A DNA stretch of 64,000 nucleotides, from assembly GCA_009741485.1 (NCBI GenBank), contig CM019236.1, positions 44,648,185 to 44,712,184 on the forward strand. The letters are read 5' to 3'. Of this stretch, positions 57,861 through 64,000 are shown piece after piece. Every line of letters starts with the position of its first letter. Position 1 is the first letter of the stretch. The notes under the pieces are model-generated. The model did no database searches. It saw nothing but the letters and a program-made list of their open reading frames with translations, and was not told where the DNA came from. The DNA is from Malurus cyaneus samueli (taxonomy: Eukaryota; Chordata; Aves; Passeriformes; Maluridae). The position numbers were made by a program, and so were the translations under genes.

Positions 57861-60788
57861 TTCTAGGAAGAGGAAAATAGTCATTTTGTCCCAAGATGTG
57901 AAGAGAGCAAAGATCACAAGAGCTATTCCTTAGGCACAGACATGTATTTACTAGAAAAAAAAAAAACTTGCTTCCTTTTTTTGTGCTTCAAAGGTGAGGG
58001 AATGATCTTGCCTTCAAACCATTGCCTCAGTGTATTGTTAATGAAGCGGTGATAAAATGGTTTAACTTCTCTGGGCAATGCAGAGGACAGGCTGGAGTGG
58101 AAATGATGCAGACAATAATACTGTGAAAATGAACTGCCCAGTGTGTTTAAAGATGTTGCAGTGCTTCCTTCTCTTTTTCCTCCTGCAGTGCTTATCAGCT
58201 GATTATGATCCCAGAGATGGCTAGTTTCCTATACTATGAACTTCTGCCTTGCCAGCCTGACACCTGTACTTGCATACCCAAGCTAAGCAGCAGAGGTGCT
58301 GAGTATGCAATAGGCAAGGTTAGAGGTGGCCTCTCCAGCCTTTTTTCCTCATCTCCCAAGCCTCAGCTGTTGCCCATAAACATAGTAAGAGCTGCACCGG
58401 CTGCAAGGCACAGGCAAGGCACAAATCTCCAAAATGAACATGGACCAGGGAGTGCAAAGGAAGTGCCAAGTTTGCCTTCACAGTATCAGGAACTCAAATG
58501 CTGGATAATGAGAAACATAGTGTAAGAGCCCTTTGAAAGGGATGGAGGTTAGTCTGATGTAAATTTTGACTGCACCTTGAATGGCTGCTAATTCGTTCAG
58601 TGCTTAGTATGTGAACTGGGAAATATGGAGATACTTTTTCCTAAATCTTAAACATCTTCTCCCTTGGGAAGCCAAGCTTTCATGAAACACCTATAGATAA
58701 GACTCAGCCCTGGTTTAGGTAGCACTAGGTCAGTGAAAACTCTTGTTGCTTGTCAGTGTGAGATGTTGTGCTGCCTACCAGCTGGTGATAGTTTGGAGGT
58801 CTTGGCAGCGGAAGTGGCTGCTATCAAGGGATTTTTTCCAAGGCAAAGAAGTCTGAGGGTTTGGTGGTTGAGGTCTTCACAGACAAAAGAAACTGTACAT
58901 AGGGGCATGAAAATTCTCAGTAGGGAGTCTGAATTTATTTTACATTGAAGACAAAAGCTGCTTCTAACACTGTCTTGATGAGGTAAATGACTGGCTCTAA
59001 GCAAATTTGACTTGTGAGCAATCAAACAAGATTTGTGGAGATCTGATCTAAGACACTTGAAATTGTATGTGCTATGCTTTCACAGATTCAGTCCTGATTT
59101 GTTTATATGCATATAAAGTGGCTTAAAAGCTTACATCCATTTTGTTGGTTTTTTTCCCCCAAACTCTAAAGGTAACAAGATCTCAATGACAGCTGAGGTT
59201 GGTTAGCCTTGATTTGTTTTCAGAACGTTAAATGCTATTGCCTTTTCCTCAAGTACAAAGCTCAGCTCCTGGTTTTGTTGGGATCAGTGTCGGTATGAAA
59301 TATTGGTCTCTGCCTGCTGCACCCTGCCAGCCAAATTTGCATTGGCTGAGTCACTCATCCTGACTAAGAGCAGAAATGAAACGGTGAAATTGACGTACTT
59401 CTGGACTGTGATGATCTGGGGAACCTGATTTTGTCCTGTCTTTACTCTGTTGATTTAAAGCTTTGGTAATTTCAGTCTAATGCTCCTGAAATATGACAGT
59501 GCAGACAAAACAAAATTAAAACAGAACTGGTGCCCTGTGTGTCCAGGCGGAGCATGACTGTTCTCTTGTGATACAGTAGCTATGCCTGCAGATGCAGGAT
59601 ACTCAGTGTCTGAGTGAGACTAGAAGGAACCTAAAAGTCAAAAAATGATCCTGTCTGGGCTGCTCTCCTGTATTCCCCAGCAAAGACTCCCAGAGTCTAC
59701 TAGAGCATTTTGACCCAAAGGTGAAATCATTTGCCCATTTGACAGAGGCTTCCACTAGAGAAGGATGTCTCTTCTCCTTACTCACCGACCTGTTTCCCTT
59801 AGATCTATCTTTTCCCTACCCTTCTGCCCCCTCTTTGACATCATCAGGCAACACATAAGTAGATCTGATAATGCCAGGAGTGCTTAAGTGCTTGAGCTGA
59901 GATACCAAACCAATTAATTGGAATTATAATTGGTTTGGAAACTAGACCTCGTACAAAGTGCTACTGCAGAGTATGCTTCAAGATAGCTGTTTAGTTATAC
60001 TAGAAAGGCAAATATTTTGCTTGGAGCTCCTGGAGCTGCCCAGTTGCCTTTTATGAAATGTGTGTGAAGCCTGAACATGAATGAGTTCAATTCAAAGTTG
60101 CTGCTCATTTGCCACTTGAAACAATGACAACCACAAACTATCTAGCAGCTTTTTGATTTCCTCTTCCCCTTGTTACAGTTGGTCAGTAAGCAAGCTGGAT
60201 TTCAGTTTGCTGACTTTCTAAAACAATACAGTAAAGGGAAAGCACTCCATCAACTGCCACAACTGCTCTACCACTTCTGCAGGCTCTTCAAAAAGACCCC
60301 AAGATGGCTAAGAATTATGGAATATATTATCTGCATCATATTATTTCCTACTTTTGTTTTTTCTCTAATGTACTGACTCAGAGGTGATGAGAATATCAAG
60401 CAGAATCATTCTATACAGCCAGCCTGTGCTCACTGAGACCCACTGCATGACACACAGCTCTGTGTCATGAAGCCTCCGTAGGGCAGCACTGACCCCTTGG
60501 AGGGAGTGGAGTGAGACTGCTGAGACAACATTACAAGTGTTGTAGCACAGCATGACAAATTAGAGATAAAGAAATATGCCTTTGATCTGCCTGGAGAAGA
60601 GAAAACAAAGGGGAATTATTTTGGCTCTCTTCAGCTTCCATGAGGAATAGCTCCATCATGAAGAATCCAGGCTCTTCTGGGAGGTCACAGGGACAGCACT
60701 GATAAGATAAAGTTGCATGTTGGGACATGCCTCAGTACTAAGGGAACCTTTCGTTTTTCTCAAGGGTCCTCTGCATGGGGGACACCAC
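57861..60788. other. No recognisable feature
   Basis: No exon of a known gene and no named repeat. A good donor-like site (GGTGAGTAAG, minus strand, near 59780) is present, but the open frame before it is not a signal peptide. Confidence 0.45.
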
Positions 60789-60905
60789 TATCCTTGGAGA
60801 TGTTTGCAGCTTGACTTCTTGGGTAGCAACCTAATAAAGAAGAAGGATTGGACTGGGCAACCTCTGGAAGTCCCTTCCAGCCAAATTATCCTACCAGTAT
60901 ATGAA
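60789..60905 (+). mobile_element. CR1 LINE 3' end fragment, plus strand
   Basis: ccttggagatgtttgcagct, then ggattggactgggcaacctc, tggaagtcccttccagccaa follow the order of the CR1 3' end, whose consensus is a tccttggagatgtt segment followed by a gaggtcccttccaacc segment. The terminal octamer repeat is eroded. Short and diverged, so less certain than the other copies. Confidence 0.65.
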
Positions 60906-63900
60906 TCTGTATAGATCAGACCCTCTGTCACCTCAGCTGCCACAGACAAATCTTTTCCAACTAATCTCCCTTGGCATGGTGAAGGTCTAAGTGGCCAGCG
61001 ATGCTTTTTCACATAACTACAGCTAAGCTTCAGGGAACACATTACTGTTCCCTGAACACTCTGTCTTAGTCCAGTCTGCAAAGTGACTTCAGGCTTTTTG
61101 AGTTCTCAGTGAGAAATGAGACCTCCTCAAGCCTGACTCTTTCTTCTAAGTAATTATTCTGTCCAAATCTATGTTGCATTAAGTACAGAAATGAGGACTG
61201 CGGATTTCTCTTTAACATTCTGGAATGCAATAACTGCCAAAAATATCTGTTTCTGAATGGTGATAAGGTTTGCAGACATCTGTTTCAGCACTCCATTAAC
61301 CACAGATTTTCTAATTGAGCAGAGCCAATTGATAGCAAGGGAGAACAGAGACACCTGCACCTCACTGTTTACATGCATAAATACTCATGTTGACTACAGG
61401 TTCTCTTTCCACTGCAATTCACTGACTTAACTACAAGCCCTGGGTGAGGAGATTTTTACTTCCAAACACATCATCTGGTTTAGGTCTCAGCCTTCTTATC
61501 AGCTGTTTTTCTCAAGGCAGAAAGTATCTAATAAGCAAAACTCTTTCTTCAAGCCATATTTTCTCAGGAGTGTCTTCTAAACACCAGTGAATTCCTGTCT
61601 ACCTTTCTCATTCCCTGGAATGATGATTGCCAGTGCTAGCCCCACCTGTCTCAGTCAGATTTGATCTCTTTCTTAGATTATATAGGATCTCTAGGCAGTA
61701 GATGTCTTCAAACAACCATGTCAGGACTGATGTGAAGAGTTGTGATTTGTTTTAATCACACCCTAGAGCTGAAGAGACTTTGTATCTTCCTCCTTGCCTG
61801 TCAATACAAATGAAATCGCCTATGCTACTGCCACCAAGAACTCATGATCTTTTCCACATGCCTTAGGAAAATAAACCACAGAGCAAAAAGTTCTGAAGCT
61901 GTCTTTAGGACTTGAATCCTCTGCCTGGAAGGGGAACTTCTGCTCTGAGACATCAGAGAGCCCTCTGAGCTGGAGCAAGCTGAAGGTTCCCAAAGTGCCA
62001 TCTGGCATCATCCCAAAGACCAGATGGGTGCTACCTTTCCAGATGGGGGCCCTGTATCTGCTTCTGGATCCCTCCCTACATGCAGAGTGCTATTCCAATA
62101 GGTGCGTATCACAATCGGCACTGTGATATCATGACCCAGGTGCTTTTTCTGGACTTCCCCACTTTTTCCAGTGCGATTTGAGAAGAGTTATCACATGATT
62201 TAGCTCAGATCATTATCAGCAAATGTGCATAGAAACACCTCCAACTTTCCTGGAGCCTGGCAACTTCTCAGAAGCTTGGGCCAGCTCCACTGTCGCAGCT
62301 GTGCCTATGATAATACAGATCAGCCTCAGAGCTGTGCCAATGAATGCACACAGAAGATTAGTGACTGAACACAAGGTCTGGTTCATTGAACTGAAAAGCC
62401 AACCTCAAGAAGCAAGCGTGTACAGCAAGTTACTGTAGCAAACAGTAATTCAGAGGAAACGGGTTTACTAGCATTCTGCCTGCCTGTCTTAAACGTATTG
62501 ACACTTATCAATGGCACCAGTGCTCCTGATCACAGAGCAAATGTGCATGTGGCATGGACAAGTACATTCATTCCCTCTGGCTCCATTCATATGTGATGCC
62601 TTAGCATGCTGCTGGCATTCAAAGTGATCAGCCCTGGTGTCTGTGCTAGCAGATACTAAAGTAATGGCAAGGGTCTGACAGCAATTTCCCATCTCTGCAT
62701 GGTGCACATGTGCCATTTTCTTATGCCATCAATATGGAAGACCTACCAGTAAAAACTAAGGCTTTTTATATTTTCAACATGAATCAGGTTACTATCTTTA
62801 AAACTGCATCACTCAGTGCATCAACATAGAGAATGTGGACAACTGAGGTCAATATAACCCTCAGAGCTTTAATTAAGGGTAGGAAAGATTCTAAACTATC
62901 TGACTTTCACACCTGGTTCCACTCTGGTAACAGTTACGAGATGTAAAAGTAGAGCTACTTCACCAACAACATGAATTATCAATGGCATTACATTGTACTC
63001 TATAAAGGCACGGGAAACTTTTTATCTGTTCAACCGCGTCTCTTTGGAGTAAGGCTCCGATCAATACATGCCACTGAAGCTCCATCAGGCCTACACAGCT
63101 GAGGCCCAAAGTTTAGACTCCTTATATTGGTATTTAAGTAACACTCTTTGCTCTTCCTACTACACAGACCTCTAAACTATGCCACTTCAGTCTAATCAGC
63201 TCACATTAGAGAAACTGTAGCTTGGCAGCAGAATCTGGCCTTCTGATGCAGTCTTGCCAATGCTTCTGCTGCTGCAGAAACAGCACCTGCTTGCATGGAA
63301 GTGAACCAAGAAATTTGTGAGGATTTGCTCCTAGAGATCATCAGCTGTGTTCTGATGCAATCACTAGAGCTCACTGAAATAAGCCAAGGTGTGAGAAAGC
63401 ATGAAATGGGTGTAGCACAGCAATTTACCTCTCCATTGAGAGCAAGCCAAAGAAAAGCTGCTTTGCACCAGCTGGGTACACCAAGTCAGGCTGAATTACT
63501 TTATCATTTACATCTTTGAGCTGGTTAGCTTACTTGCTGCATCCCCTGCCACAGGATCTGTCCCATCCAGCTGAGCACTTGTACTCCCACCAGACTGCAG
63601 AGGAAGGTCACTGTCCTCAGCTTGCCTTTGCCAGGCTTTTCAAAGCCATATGGCCAGATATGACCCTCATGGCAGGCGGTATAGAGCAAAGAAACTGAGA
63701 GGTCTGACTGCTCTGTGCAGCATCTAGGCACTGTAGTAGTCTCACTTGAGAAATAAAAAAGGATATAAAAGCACAGTAATTAGAATACATGACTGGAGAC
63801 TAGACAAGAGCATGTTTAACTTCCCTGGCTGTTCAAACCCTGTAGGTGCTGTGCCCTGAACCGAGAGCAACTCCTCAGAGAGGCTGTGTGCCTTTGTGGT

Positions 63901-64000
63901 CACTGAGATATGTTTCCTAGAATGTCCTTGCAGAGTTGTTTGCACCCTTGCTCTCAGACTGCACCACACTCAAAAGAAGGAGCAGTAATGGGTCTGATCC
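60906..64000. other. No recognisable feature up to the window edge
   Basis: Non-coding in appearance. No CpG island, promoter or first exon could be recognised on the minus strand, and no exon of another gene on either strand. Confidence 0.45.

Noticed and set aside
59763..59840. Candidate exon 1 ending at a strong donor GGTGAGTAAG on the minus strand
   Set aside because: The frame after its ATG is rich in Lys, Arg and Gly and has no hydrophobic leader.
63420..63500. Phase-1 donor GGTAAAT on the minus strand as possible exon 1
   Set aside because: The frame has a stop upstream and no in-frame ATG.

Overview
The window is vertebrate, and almost certainly avian, nuclear DNA. The bird call rests on decayed CR1 LINE pieces, two copies of a typical avian endogenous-retrovirus LTR, low gene density with long introns, and one gene that matches the avian alpha-8 neuronal nicotinic acetylcholine receptor subunit (CHRNA8). 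The species cannot be named from the sequence. Nothing bacterial or viral is organised here, and no CRISPR array, operon or RNA gene was seen.

The only gene I can support is CHRNA8, on the minus strand. Nine consecutive coding exons (numbered 2 to 10 by comparison with the alpha-7 family) run from 50544 down to 11433. Each is bounded by AG/GT splice sites, the exon lengths are 140, 45, 110, 80, 168, 195, 87, 110 and 522 nt, and the reading phase is preserved across every junction. Together they encode 484 residues plus a split first codon: nearly the whole ligand-binding domain, M1 to M4, the cytoplasmic loop and the C-terminus, without a stop or frameshift. Exon 1 (5'UTR, start codon, signal peptide) was not found. 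It is either an unrecognised short exon in 50545-64000 or lies beyond 64000. A likely polyA signal sits about 510 nt past the stop codon. Residue numbers below count from the first complete codon of exon 2.

Layout: 1-1480 is an unexplained stretch with more CpG than its surroundings. 1481-10900 is 3' flank with an AC-rich tract, an LTR (4934-5492, plus strand) and a CR1 3' end (5778-6058, minus strand). 10900-50544 is the gene; intron 8 holds an old CR1 body (about 24930-26385, plus strand) and a 10-N gap, and intron 2 holds a 0.55 kb purine-only repeat about 470 bp upstream of exon 3. 50545-64000 is intron 1 and/or 5' flank with two CR1 pieces, an (AC)17 microsatellite and a second, inverted LTR fragment (57557-57860).

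The product is expected to be a pentameric, acetylcholine-gated, cation-selective channel subunit of the alpha-bungarotoxin-binding class, forming homomers or alpha-7/alpha-8 heteromers. That role comes from knowledge of the family; the sequence shows the residues that support it. I did not find an undescribed system. The most notable items are the intact alpha-8 gene itself, the purine repeat beside exon 3, and the CpG-retaining block at the left edge.
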